A DNA stretch of 54,592 bases from NCBI RefSeq assembly GCF_900112005.1, contig NZ_FOKK01000026.1, forward strand, positions 1-54,592. Direction: 5' to 3'. The notes under the pieces are model-generated. The model worked only from the letters and a program-made list of their open reading frames with translations, was not told the origin of the DNA and did not search any database. The position numbers were made by a program, and so were the translations under genes. Below, in pieces: positions 35,590 through 43,930 of the stretch. The DNA is from Algoriphagus aquimarinus. GTDB taxonomy: Bacteria; Bacteroidota; Bacteroidia; Cytophagales; Cyclobacteriaceae. Numbering within the stretch: position 1 is the stretch's first letter; each line of letters opens with the position of its first letter.

Positions 35590-36621
35590 ATGTACGGATT
35601 TCTGATTGGAGTAGGGGTTCTTTTGATATTTTCCATAATATGGATGGTATATCGAATCCAAACGTTAGTCTCTGTGGTAAAAGGATCTGATAAGAAGATC
35701 GCTTCAGGGAGTAATAAGGTAAATGCAATTTTATTTATAGTTTTCTTGGTTGGTACTAGCATCTTGATGTTCTGGTATTCTATCAAAGAATTCCACAACT
35801 ATCAATTGCCTATTGCATCTGAACACGGTGTAGTTACGGATCGCTTATTTTGGGTTACCATGGCGATTACTGGAGTAGTGTTTTTGATTACTCACGTTTT
35901 GCTTTTCATTTTCCCATATAAATATCAGTACAGTGAGAAGCGTAAAGCTTCTTTCTACCCTGACAACAATAAGCTAGAGGTTATCTGGACAATTGTGCCA
36001 GGTATCGTGCTTGCAGGTTTGGTGATTTCTGGATGGATGGCTTGGTCAGACATCACTGCACCAGCTCCTGAGAATGCACATACTGTAGAGATAATGGGTT
36101 ATCAGTTTGCGTGGGAAGTTAGATATCCTGGTAAAGACAATGTATTGGGCGATTATGATTATCGTTTGATCACAGCGACCAACTCACATGGTATTGATTT
36201 CACTGATAAGAATGCAATTGATGACTTCCCTTCTCCTGTGGTAGTAATACCAAAGGGTGAGCCGGTTCTCTTCAAAATTAGAGCTAGAGATGTACTTCAC
36301 TCTGTTTTCTCACCTCATATGAGACTGAAAATGGATGCTGTTCCTGGTATGCCAACTCGTTTCTGGTTTGTGCCTACTAAGACTACAGCAGAGATGAGAA
36401 TAGAGACTGGAAATCCTGATTTTCAATATGAAATCGCTTGTACAGAAATCTGTGGACGTGGTCACTTCTCTATGAGAAAAATTATCGAAGTAGTAGAGCC
36501 GGAAGCTTATCAGAAGTGGTATGCTGAGCAAAAGTCTTTCATCCAAATGAATCCTTCCTTAGCGGCGGGACTTCCTTCTGAGACGAAAGAGGTTGCAGAA
36601 ATTCAATTAAGCGAAAAGTAA
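35590..36621 (+). CDS. coxB: cytochrome c oxidase subunit II (CuA)
   Basis: A 343-residue subunit with two to three membrane helices (about 5-21, 46-63, 88-108, 137-156) followed by the periplasmic cupredoxin domain. The CuA ligands are complete: the histidine in VLHSVFSPH, then C284, E286, C288, H292 and M295 in CTEICGRGHFSM. There is no C-terminal cytochrome c domain, so electrons must come from the ActA/ActE hemes or a separate carrier. It lies directly after actF, as in supercomplex-forming Bacteroidota. Confidence 0.96.
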   Translation: MYGFLIGVGVLLIFSIIWMVYRIQTLVSVVKGSDKKIASGSNKVNAILFIVFLVGTSILMFWYSIKEFHNYQLPIASEHGVVTDRLFWVTMAITGVVFLITHVLLFIFPYKYQYSEKRKASFYPDNNKLEVIWTIVPGIVLAGLVISGWMAWSDITAPAPENAHTVEIMGYQFAWEVRYPGKDNVLGDYDYRLITATNSHGIDFTDKNAIDDFPSPVVVIPKGEPVLFKIRARDVLHSVFSPHMRLKMDAVPGMPTRFWFVPTKTTAEMRIETGNPDFQYEIACTEICGRGHFSMRKIIEVVEPEAYQKWYAEQKSFIQMNPSLAAGLPSETKEVAEIQLSEK

Positions 36622-36639
36622 CAAACAAAATTATAGATT

Positions 36640-38523
36640 ATGTCTACAGCATCTGTCGCAAATCATGGCGCAGCACACGATCACGGTGATCATGAGCATC
36701 ATGATAATTTTGTAACAAAATATATATTCTCTCAGGATCACAAAATGATCGCGAAGCAGTACCTGGTGACAGGTATGTTTTGGGCTCTTTTGGGTGGTTT
36801 CCTTTCAGTTCTTTTCAGACTTCAATTAGGTTTTCCTGAAATGGACATGTCTTTCCTTCGCCCTATTTTAGGTGGATGGATTGATGAGACTGGTCACTTG
36901 GATCCTACATTCTATTTGGCCTTGGTGACAATGCACGGTACCATCATGGTATTCTTTGTGTTGACGGCAGGTTTGAGTGGTACATTCTCCAACTTCCTGA
37001 TTCCTTTACAAATCGGAGCTAGAGATATGGCTTCTGGATTTATGAATATGCTTTCTTACTGGTTATTTTTCCTTTCCGGTGTGATCATGTTTATCTCCTT
37101 ATTCCTAAAGACAGGACCTGCTTCAGGTGGTTGGGTGGTTTATCCACCTCTATCTGCATTGGAGCAAGCTATACCCGGATCAGGATTGGGTATGACTCTT
37201 TGGTTGGTAGCGATGACCTTCTTTATCGCATCTTCTCTAATGGGAGGTATCAACTACATTACTACGGTTATTAACCTGAGAACAAAAGGGATGTCTTTCT
37301 CAAAGCTTCCTTTGACTATCTGGGCATTCTTCCTGACTGCAGTTATCGGTCTTTTGTCATTCCCAGTTTTGTTTGCAGCCGCATTGTTACTTGTATTTGA
37401 TAGAAGCTTTGGTACATCATTCTACCTTTCTGATATCTATATCGGTGGAGAAGCACTTCCTAACACCGGTGGTAGCCCAGTATTGTACCAGCATTTGTTC
37501 TGGTTCTTAGGTCACCCTGAAGTTTACATCGTATTGCTACCTGCATTGGGTATTACCTCTGAAGTAATTGCTACTAACTCTAGAAAGCCAATTTTTGGAT
37601 ACAAGGCGATGATTATCTCCTTGCTTGGTATTACAGTTCTTTCCTTCGTGGTTTGGGCTCACCACATGTTCGTGTCAGGTATGAACCCTTTCTTGGGATC
37701 TATCTTCATGTTCTTGACTTTGATCATTGCAGTACCTTCTGCGGTAAAAGTGTTCAACTACCTGACTACACTATGGAGAGGTAACTTGATCTTCACTCCA
37801 GCTATGTTGTTCTCGATAGGGCTTGTGTCCTTCTTTATCTCTGGTGGATTGACCGGTATTTTCCTAGGTAGCTCAGCTATTGATATTCAATTGCATGATA
37901 CATACTTCGTAGTAGCTCACTTTCACTTGGTGATGGGTTCTGCTTCCTTCTTTGGAATGATTGCAGGTGTATACCATTGGTTCCCTAAGATGTTTGGAAG
38001 AATGATGGATGCCAAATTGGGATACATTCACTTCTGGATCACTTTCGTAGGTGTTTACATGGTATTCTTCCCAATGCACTACATTGGTATTGCGGGATTC
38101 CCAAGAAGATATTACACGTTCACGAACTTTGACTTTACGAATATGTACACGGACTTGAATATGTTCGTGTCTGTAGCTGCTATCATTACTTTCGCTGCTC
38201 AGTTCATCTTCTTGTTCAACTTCTTCTACTCTATGTATAAAGGTAGAAAGGCAACATTGAATCCTTGGCAGTCAAATACACTTGAGTGGACTACTCCACT
38301 TCATCCAGGTCACGGTAACTGGCCAGGTGAAATACCTTCTGTTTACAGATGGCCATACGATTATTCTAAGCCTGGCGCTGAGGAGGATTTCATTCCTCAG
38401 ACTGTTCCTCTTTCTGCTACTCCAGAATCTAACCTTCCGCATGAGCAGGAGTTGGTGAAAGTTGAGTTGGAAATTATGAAAGAAGAAGAGGACGTTTTGG
38501 TTTCTAATGAAGCAAAGCATTAA
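36640..38523 (+). CDS. coxA: cytochrome c oxidase subunit I (aa3-type)
   Basis: A 627-residue catalytic subunit with 12 or more membrane helices. Low-spin heme ligands H99 (MHGTIMVFF) and H429, high-spin ligand H427 (AHFHLVMG), CuB ligands H292 with the cross-linked Y296 (GHPEVY), H341 and H342 are all present, so it is a family A oxidase that reduces oxygen and pumps protons. The N-terminus is histidine- and aspartate-rich (HDHGDHEHHDN, about 12-22), a possible metal-binding tail. It overlaps ctaA by 17 bases. Confidence 0.97.
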   Translation: MSTASVANHGAAHDHGDHEHHDNFVTKYIFSQDHKMIAKQYLVTGMFWALLGGFLSVLFRLQLGFPEMDMSFLRPILGGWIDETGHLDPTFYLALVTMHGTIMVFFVLTAGLSGTFSNFLIPLQIGARDMASGFMNMLSYWLFFLSGVIMFISLFLKTGPASGGWVVYPPLSALEQAIPGSGLGMTLWLVAMTFFIASSLMGGINYITTVINLRTKGMSFSKLPLTIWAFFLTAVIGLLSFPVLFAAALLLVFDRSFGTSFYLSDIYIGGEALPNTGGSPVLYQHLFWFLGHPEVYIVLLPALGITSEVIATNSRKPIFGYKAMIISLLGITVLSFVVWAHHMFVSGMNPFLGSIFMFLTLIIAVPSAVKVFNYLTTLWRGNLIFTPAMLFSIGLVSFFISGGLTGIFLGSSAIDIQLHDTYFVVAHFHLVMGSASFFGMIAGVYHWFPKMFGRMMDAKLGYIHFWITFVGVYMVFFPMHYIGIAGFPRRYYTFTNFDFTNMYTDLNMFVSVAAIITFAAQFIFLFNFFYSMYKGRKATLNPWQSNTLEWTTPLHPGHGNWPGEIPSVYRWPYDYSKPGAEEDFIPQTVPLSATPESNLPHEQELVKVELEIMKEEEDVLVSNEAKH

Positions 38524-39583
38524 CAAATCTATAAAGAGCTTTCGCCGTGTGAGTGTGATCACGGTGATAGCTGTTTATGCACTGATTCTTATCGGTGGGA
38601 TAGTACGTAGTTCCGGTTCTGGAATGGGATGTCCCGATTGGCCGAAATGCTTTGGTAGCTTCATTCCTCCTACAAGTGTGGATCAGCTACCAGTAAATTA
38701 TCAGGAGATTTATCTCAATAAAAGATTAGCCAAGAACGAACGGTTCGTGGCAACACTTGAAAAATTAGGATTCTCAGAAAAGGCTAAAGAAATAGCTAAC
38801 GATAAGTCAATTCTTATCGAAGAAGAGTTTAATGCGGTGAAAACTTGGATTGAATATCTGAATCGATTGGCTGGCGTAGTGATAGGGTTATTGATCATTC
38901 TTACTGTTTGGAAGTCATTTCCACTTCGTAAGATGGATAAATGGGTTACTATTCTATCTGTTTTCAACCTTATCCTTGTGATTTTCATTGGTTGGATTGG
39001 CTCTATTGTAGTTTCTACCAATTTGCTTCACTGGATGATCACATTCCACATGATGCTGGCGTTGTTGCTGGTTTCTCTATTGATCTATGTCTATCATAGA
39101 TCGGGGAGGTTGATCAAAAGTAGGGGGGTGAAAATGGAAGTGCCTAAAAGGATTGAATTGGTATTATTGGTAGGTACTATCTTAATGCTTATTCAGATAG
39201 TTCTAGGCACACAGGTTAGGGAGCAGATTGATATTATCTCTTCTTCTCTTGGAGATATGCTTAGAGATGAATGGGTTGGTCGAATTGGGTTAGATTTCCT
39301 TATTCATAGGTCCTTCTCCATAATTCTGCTTGGAATCCATGTTTTGTATTTCTTTTGGGCGTTTAAGTACACGCTAAGAAGATCTCAAGTTGATCTTTGG
39401 TCTCAGGTCTTGATGATTCTGATTATACTGGAAATAGCTACAGGAATGGCAATGGCATACTTTGGTATCCCTGCATTTCTTCAGCCTATCCATCTCTTAT
39501 TAGGTTCTCTTATTATTGGTGTGCAAGTCATTTTGCTACTTGAAATCAGAGAAAACATTCAGTTTCGATTAAATACAAATTGA
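38507..39583 (+). CDS. ctaA: heme A synthase, CtaA/COX15
   Basis: A 358-residue, eight-helix membrane protein that oxidises the C8 methyl of heme O to a formyl group to give heme A. The first loop has the signature GGIVRSSGSGMGCPDWPKC (about 27-45) with the cysteine pair, and paired heme histidines occur in LHWMITFHM and IHRSFSIILLGIH. It starts inside coxA (17-base overlap), so expression is tied to subunit I. The two-domain length is normal for the Bacteroidota type. Confidence 0.94.
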   Translation: MKQSINKSIKSFRRVSVITVIAVYALILIGGIVRSSGSGMGCPDWPKCFGSFIPPTSVDQLPVNYQEIYLNKRLAKNERFVATLEKLGFSEKAKEIANDKSILIEEEFNAVKTWIEYLNRLAGVVIGLLIILTVWKSFPLRKMDKWVTILSVFNLILVIFIGWIGSIVVSTNLLHWMITFHMMLALLLVSLLIYVYHRSGRLIKSRGVKMEVPKRIELVLLVGTILMLIQIVLGTQVREQIDIISSSLGDMLRDEWVGRIGLDFLIHRSFSIILLGIHVLYFFWAFKYTLRRSQVDLWSQVLMILIILEIATGMAMAYFGIPAFLQPIHLLLGSLIIGVQVILLLEIRENIQFRLNTN

Positions 39584-39585
39584 TC

Positions 39586-40488
39586 ATGAGGACAGTTGAA
39601 GTAACTGACCATATAAGTAGTTTAGTAGTAAGCAAGATCAAAGCTTACGCTGAGTTGATCAAATTGAGGCTTTCAGCTTTGGTTACCTTCTCAGCAGTAT
39701 TCGGCTACATACTTGGAGATCGAGGCGTTAGCTTTGGCTGGCCTGGTTTTATTGGGTTGGCGCTTGGCGGATTCCTGATCAGTGGCGCATCCTGTGCTGC
39801 AAACGAGATCTTGGAGCGTGATTTGGATAAGCTGATGAAGCGAACCCAAAATCGCCCACTTCCCTTAAAACTTATTTCCCTTCAAGAAGCACTTTGGGTT
39901 ACATCCATAGTTGCCGTACTTGGTGTAGGATTGCTTTGGTACTTTACTAATCCATTGACCACTTGGTTAGGAGTGTTAAGTATGGTGCTTTATGTATTTG
40001 TATATACACCATTGAAGAGAGTCGGTCCTATAGCAGTTTTTGTTGGAGCTATTCCTGGTGCATTGCCTCCGCTTTTGGGCTGGACAGCAGCTACAGGAGC
40101 GATTACCCACGAAGCCTTGATTATTTTCGGAATACAATTTATCTGGCAGTTCCCTCATTTCTGGGCTATTGCATGGGTAGGAGACGAAGATTACAAAGCA
40201 GCTGGATTCAAACTATTGCCAAGTGGCGGTGGTAAGGATTTAAACACTGCTATTCAAATAATGATTTACACCTTGTTCCTATTACCTCTAGGATTGCTAC
40301 CAAGCTATTTTGGACTGACAGGAATGACATCGGGTATAGTAGCGACTGTGTGTGGCGTGTTGTTCCTAGCGCAGACCTTCTCCTTGATGAAAGATTGCTC
40401 ACGCAAATCTGCGTTGAGAATTATGTTTGGTTCCTTTTTGTACCTACCTATCGTACAGATCGCTTACTTATTGGATAAATTACCGTAA
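39586..40488 (+). CDS. ctaB: protoheme IX farnesyltransferase (heme O synthase)
   Basis: A 300-residue UbiA-family prenyltransferase that attaches farnesyl to heme B to give heme O, the substrate of CtaA. The Asp-rich motif NEILERDLDKLMKRTQNRPLP (about 72-92) and the second motif DEDYKAAGFKLLP are intact, with about nine membrane helices. ATG 39586 (MRTVEVTDH) lies 2 bases past the ctaA stop and is preferred to the TTG six bases upstream. Confidence 0.95.
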   Translation: MRTVEVTDHISSLVVSKIKAYAELIKLRLSALVTFSAVFGYILGDRGVSFGWPGFIGLALGGFLISGASCAANEILERDLDKLMKRTQNRPLPLKLISLQEALWVTSIVAVLGVGLLWYFTNPLTTWLGVLSMVLYVFVYTPLKRVGPIAVFVGAIPGALPPLLGWTAATGAITHEALIIFGIQFIWQFPHFWAIAWVGDEDYKAAGFKLLPSGGGKDLNTAIQIMIYTLFLLPLGLLPSYFGLTGMTSGIVATVCGVLFLAQTFSLMKDCSRKSALRIMFGSFLYLPIVQIAYLLDKLP

Positions 40489-40490
40489 CG

Positions 40491-41072
40491 ATGGAAAAAG
40501 AACTTAAATACGTCGATTTAGTAGATCAGCCTATTGCAATGCACCCTAAGAAGTTTGCGCTATGGCTTTTCTTAGTGACTATAGTGATGATCTTTGCTGC
40601 ACTTACCAGTGCTTATATAGTAAGACAATCAGAAGGTAACTGGCTAGAATATGATCTACCTACTATTTTCTGGTACACTTCAGGAATTGTCATCGTAAGT
40701 AGCATTTGCCTTCAGTATGCTTATTCAGCTGCTAAGAAGGATAATCTAGCTGGACTTAGAATTGGTCTAGGCCTAGCTGTCTTGTTTGGAATTGCTTTCC
40801 TTGTTGGTCAGTGGTACAGCTGGGTAGCGTTGGTAGATGAAAATGTGTTCTTCGTAGGTAATCCTTCTGGATCATTTCTCTACGTATTCACAGGATTGCA
40901 CGCTGTTCACTTGATCAGCGGTGTGATATTTCTGATTATTGTATTAATTTCGACCTTTAGATATAAAGTGCATTCCAAGTCTATGAATACACTTGAAATG
41001 GCCACTACGTTCTGGCATTTTCTAGCTGCATTGTGGTTATATCTCTTTATGTTTTTGCTTTTGAATCATTAA
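40491..41072 (+). CDS. cytochrome oxidase subunit III-family protein (first copy)
   Basis: A 193-residue, five-helix protein of the heme-copper oxidase subunit III family. The N-terminal KKFALWLFLVTIVMIFAALTSAYIV helix, the GLHAVHLISGV segment and the C-terminal FWHFLAALWLYLFMFLLLNH are the family blocks. It is followed by a second, longer subunit III homologue, so both may be present in the oxidase. It starts 2 bases after ctaB. Confidence 0.9.
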   Translation: MEKELKYVDLVDQPIAMHPKKFALWLFLVTIVMIFAALTSAYIVRQSEGNWLEYDLPTIFWYTSGIVIVSSICLQYAYSAAKKDNLAGLRIGLGLAVLFGIAFLVGQWYSWVALVDENVFFVGNPSGSFLYVFTGLHAVHLISGVIFLIIVLISTFRYKVHSKSMNTLEMATTFWHFLAALWLYLFMFLLLNH

Positions 41073-41099
41073 AATTAACCAAGTACAAATCAATATCTT

Positions 41100-41876
41100 A
41101 TGTCTACGCATTCTACTGCTATAGGAGTAAGCTCGAAAAGAGGCGTCTGGGGAGGTGGTAACGAACCACTCAAAGCCAGTTATGGAAAACTCATGATGTG
41201 GTTTTTCCTTCTTTCGGATATCTTTACTTTTGCCGCTTTTTTGATTACTTACCTTTCAATTCGTGTCAGTTATCCCGCTTATGCTGGACCTGCCAAGGAG
41301 TTTGTAGGTTCCAATGAATACTGGCCAATTCCTGAATTGGTATTTGATGCTATTCCATTCGTGCATGGTGTTCATGCACCTCTAGTGTTTGTTGGTTTGA
41401 TGACCTTCATCTTGATTGCAAGTTCTGTTACAATGGTATTGGCTGTAGAGGCTGGTCATAGAAATGACAGAAATGATGTGGTTAAATGGATGCTTTGGAC
41501 GCTGCTAGGAGGTATTACTTTCTTGGGCTGTCAAGCTTGGGAGTGGAATCACTTTATCCATGGGTCAGAAGCAGGTGCTGTTTTGAACTATATCAATGGC
41601 ATTAGTCAGAATGTGACTGAAACCGTATTTGGAGCGAATTTGCTTGTCAATGAATATGGTCCGGCTTCATTTGCCAACCTATTCTTTTTCATTACCGGAT
41701 TTCATGGTTTCCACGTAACTATCGGAGTCGTCCTTCTTTTCATGGTGTTTTATCAAGCAGCAGTAGGAGTTTACGATCGAAGAGGTCACTACGAAATGGT
41801 AGAGAAAGTCGGTTTATACTGGCACTTTGTTGACCTAGTATGGGTCTTTGTATTTACTTTATTCTACCTGATCTAA
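41100..41876 (+). CDS. cytochrome c oxidase subunit III (second copy)
   Basis: A 258-residue subunit III with about six helices. FITGFHGFHVTIGV and LYWHFVDLVWVFVFTLFYL match CoxC/CtaE, and WGGGNEPLKASYGKLMMWFFLLSD starts the core. Between helices 2 and 3 is an insertion of about 45 residues (PAKEFVGSNEYWPIPELVF...), absent from the shorter copy. Subunit III stabilises proton pumping by subunit I. Confidence 0.92.
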   Translation: MSTHSTAIGVSSKRGVWGGGNEPLKASYGKLMMWFFLLSDIFTFAAFLITYLSIRVSYPAYAGPAKEFVGSNEYWPIPELVFDAIPFVHGVHAPLVFVGLMTFILIASSVTMVLAVEAGHRNDRNDVVKWMLWTLLGGITFLGCQAWEWNHFIHGSEAGAVLNYINGISQNVTETVFGANLLVNEYGPASFANLFFFITGFHGFHVTIGVVLLFMVFYQAAVGVYDRRGHYEMVEKVGLYWHFVDLVWVFVFTLFYLI

Positions 41877-41894
41877 GCTATAACTATTAGAATT

Positions 41895-42227
41895 ATGGAT
41901 ATTCAAGAAAATAAATCAACTCTTAACGTTGTTCCTAGGAACGATGATAAGATTAAGAAAATCTGGAAAACAGCTTTGATTTTGCTTGCTATTACGGCTG
42001 CAGAATTTGTGATGGCTTTTACAATGCCTAGAGGGATTATCCTTTATGTTTTGTTCATGGCTTTGACAATATGGAAAGCAAAATATATCATGATGGAATT
42101 CATGCACCTTGGTGACGAGGTTAAGCCTTTGATCTATTCCATTCTTGTTCCTATCGCATTTTTATTCTGGCTTATAATAGTGCTTATTAAAGAAGGCTCA
42201 GATATATTTTCACTGCGCTGGTTTTAA
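41895..42227 (+). CDS. cytochrome c oxidase subunit IV
   Basis: A 110-residue protein with three membrane helices of the bacterial COX4 family; the KAKYIMMEFMHLGDE segment between helices 2 and 3 is typical. It is a small accessory oxidase subunit. It is the last structural gene before a terminator-like hairpin at 42250. Confidence 0.88.
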   Translation: MDIQENKSTLNVVPRNDDKIKKIWKTALILLAITAAEFVMAFTMPRGIILYVLFMALTIWKAKYIMMEFMHLGDEVKPLIYSILVPIAFLFWLIIVLIKEGSDIFSLRWF

Positions 42228-42249
42228 TCAGAATTTCTATAGATGTATT

Positions 42250-42291
42250 AAAAAGAAGGTTGAAGTGGGACACTTTGACCTTCTTTTTTGT
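42250..42291 (+). terminator. terminator after the oxidase structural genes
   Basis: AGAAGGTTGAAGTG / CACTTTGACCTTCT, 14-base stem with two non-pairing positions, a 3-4 base loop and a T run. The assembly genes start 12 bases later, so some read-through is likely. Confidence 0.7.
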
Positions 42292-42303
42292 TAGCTAATT
42301 ATT

Positions 42304-42978
42304 ATGAGAAGTATAAGAATATTGCAAGGATTTGTATTGGTATGTATCCTTTTGGTGCCCATTTTGATTTTCCTGTTTCTTAAAGGCTTTGGAACCAATA
42401 ATTACGACATACCTGTCTTTTTTGAAAAGGGGGTTGATAACCCTTTTAGAGAATGCCCTATCGCTGATACTACTCAGCATTATATTCCAGAATTTTCCTT
42501 CACCAATCAGGAGGGCGAGATAGTGGGAAGAACAGATATGGAAGGAAAGATCACCATAGTAGACTTTTTCTTTACCTCATGTCCAAGTATCTGCCCTAAG
42601 ATGTCTTCTGAAATGGAGCGTGTGAATGATATGTTCCGTGAGTATGATCAAGTTCAGATCATGTCCATCAGTATAGACCCAACCTTTGATACCCCTGAAA
42701 TTCTAAAAGAATATGCTGAAGAGCATCATGCGGAAGCGGGTAAGTGGAATTTCCTTACTGGTGGAGTCCAAGAAACTTATGATCTAGCCAAGTGTGGCTT
42801 TATTATTCCTAGTGTGGATGGCTTGGGAGTTCCGGATGATTTTGTCCATAGTGATAAGTTTGTGCTAGTGGACGAATTGGGACGAATCAGAGGTTATTAC
42901 AGTGGAACATCTCGTGAGGATGTGGATTTATTGATGTTGGAGACTAAAGTACTATTACATGCAAGCGAAGAAGAATAG
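42304..42978 (+). CDS. SCO1/SenC copper chaperone
   Basis: A 224-residue membrane-anchored thioredoxin-fold protein. After one helix (about 9-30) comes the copper-binding motif C93-PSI-C97 (TSCPSICPKM) and the distal histidine H182 (FVHSDKF), the three known copper ligands. SCO proteins deliver or reduce copper for the CuA centre of subunit II, which fits the location just behind the oxidase genes. The next gene overlaps it by 20 bases. Confidence 0.95.
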   Translation: MRSIRILQGFVLVCILLVPILIFLFLKGFGTNNYDIPVFFEKGVDNPFRECPIADTTQHYIPEFSFTNQEGEIVGRTDMEGKITIVDFFFTSCPSICPKMSSEMERVNDMFREYDQVQIMSISIDPTFDTPEILKEYAEEHHAEAGKWNFLTGGVQETYDLAKCGFIIPSVDGLGVPDDFVHSDKFVLVDELGRIRGYYSGTSREDVDLLMLETKVLLHASEEE

Positions 42979-43513
42979 TTTGTTAGAAAACGAGGGTAAA
43001 GTGAAAGGGTGGATTATCGCCATTTCCGTAATTATCCCAGTAGCTGTGGCAGTGCTTATATTTATGCCAGCTAAACTTGACTTAGGTGCAGATTGGGTTT
43101 ATTTTCTACCTCACTTGAATGCAGTGATGAATACTGCAGCAACTCTTGCTCTGATAGCTGGATTCTTATTTATCAAAAATGGAAATATCCCATATCACCG
43201 TGCTTCAATGACTGTAGCATTTGGTTTGGGTGCGATATTTCTGGTGTCCTATGTGATATATCATGCTGCAGCAGAAAGCACATCATTTGGAGGCGAGGGG
43301 ATGGTTCGTAGCTTCTATTATTTCTTCCTGCTTACCCATATCGTCTTGGCTGCAGTTGCACTTTTCCCAATTCTGTTTGCGTATTACTACGGATATACAG
43401 ATCAGCGTGTGAAGCACAGAAAAGTTGTTAAATTTGCATTTCCGATCTGGCTTTATGTGACCGTCACTGGTGTGATAGTTTACTTGATGATCAGTCCTTA
43501 TTATGTCCATTGA
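42959..43513 (+). CDS. DUF420/CtaM-like membrane protein
   Basis: A 184-residue protein with five membrane helices (about 15-37, 48-70, 80-100, 120-142 and 158-178). Conserved histidines sit in LPHLNAVMN, YHRASM, VIYHAAAE and LLTHIV, and FPIWLYVTVTGVIVYLM closes it, which is the DUF420 pattern. CtaM of this family is needed for heme-A oxidase maturation in Staphylococcus, so the same role here is likely. It starts inside the SCO gene. Confidence 0.88.
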   Translation: MQAKKNSLLENEGKVKGWIIAISVIIPVAVAVLIFMPAKLDLGADWVYFLPHLNAVMNTAATLALIAGFLFIKNGNIPYHRASMTVAFGLGAIFLVSYVIYHAAAESTSFGGEGMVRSFYYFFLLTHIVLAAVALFPILFAYYYGYTDQRVKHRKVVKFAFPIWLYVTVTGVIVYLMISPYYVH

Positions 43514-43622
43514 AAACCTACTTTCTTCTTAAATCGTAAGAAAGAATACGAAATCCAGCCCTCCTGAGGCAGACAAGTTCGGGGTAGGGTCTGTGGACAA
43601 AAGAAATTAACTAGGTTAACCT

Positions 43623-43874
43623 ATGAAAAAAGCACTCAAAATAGGATTCTTTACATTCGTCGCTTTTCTATTTCATACTGCAAGCTTTGCTCAGTGTGCC
43701 ATGTGTCGAGCATCTGTAGAAAACAATGTAAGCAATGGAGATACCAGCATTGGAGCTGGATTGAATCTTGGAATTATGTACCTTTTTGTGATGCCATACC
43801 TAATAGCGATGGTGTTGGGCTTTTTCTGGTACCGAAATGCTAAAAAAAGGAAGGCTAAATTAGCCTTGCATTAA
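43623..43874 (+). CDS. small membrane protein with periplasmic CAMC motif
   Basis: An 83-residue protein with a signal peptide (core FFTFVAFLFHTASFAQ), mature N-terminus near Q24, and C25-A-M-C28 immediately after it. One membrane helix (about 48-69) and a strongly basic tail (RNAKKRKAKLALH) follow. It is not a lipoprotein because glutamine precedes the cysteine. A Cys-Met-Cys cluster displayed on the periplasmic side, beside SCO1, CtaM and oxidase genes, suggests copper or redox chaperoning, but this is inference; I know no characterised homologue. A terminator follows. Confidence 0.75.
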   Translation: MKKALKIGFFTFVAFLFHTASFAQCAMCRASVENNVSNGDTSIGAGLNLGIMYLFVMPYLIAMVLGFFWYRNAKKRKAKLALH

Positions 43875-43885
43875 ATGAATAGAGG

Positions 43886-43917
43886 AGCAAAGTTTGATCA
43901 AGGACTTTGCTTTTTTT
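43886..43917 (+). terminator. terminator after the respiratory cluster
   Basis: AGCAAAGT / ACTTTGCT stem with a 10-base loop and seven T. It closes the cluster just before the histidine kinase gene. Confidence 0.8.
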
Positions 43918-43930
43918 ATTTTACATCTAA

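Noticed and set aside
43514..43622. possible gene or regulatory RNA between the DUF420 and CAMC genes
   Set aside because: No ORF, hairpin with T run or promoter box was convincing in these 109 bases.
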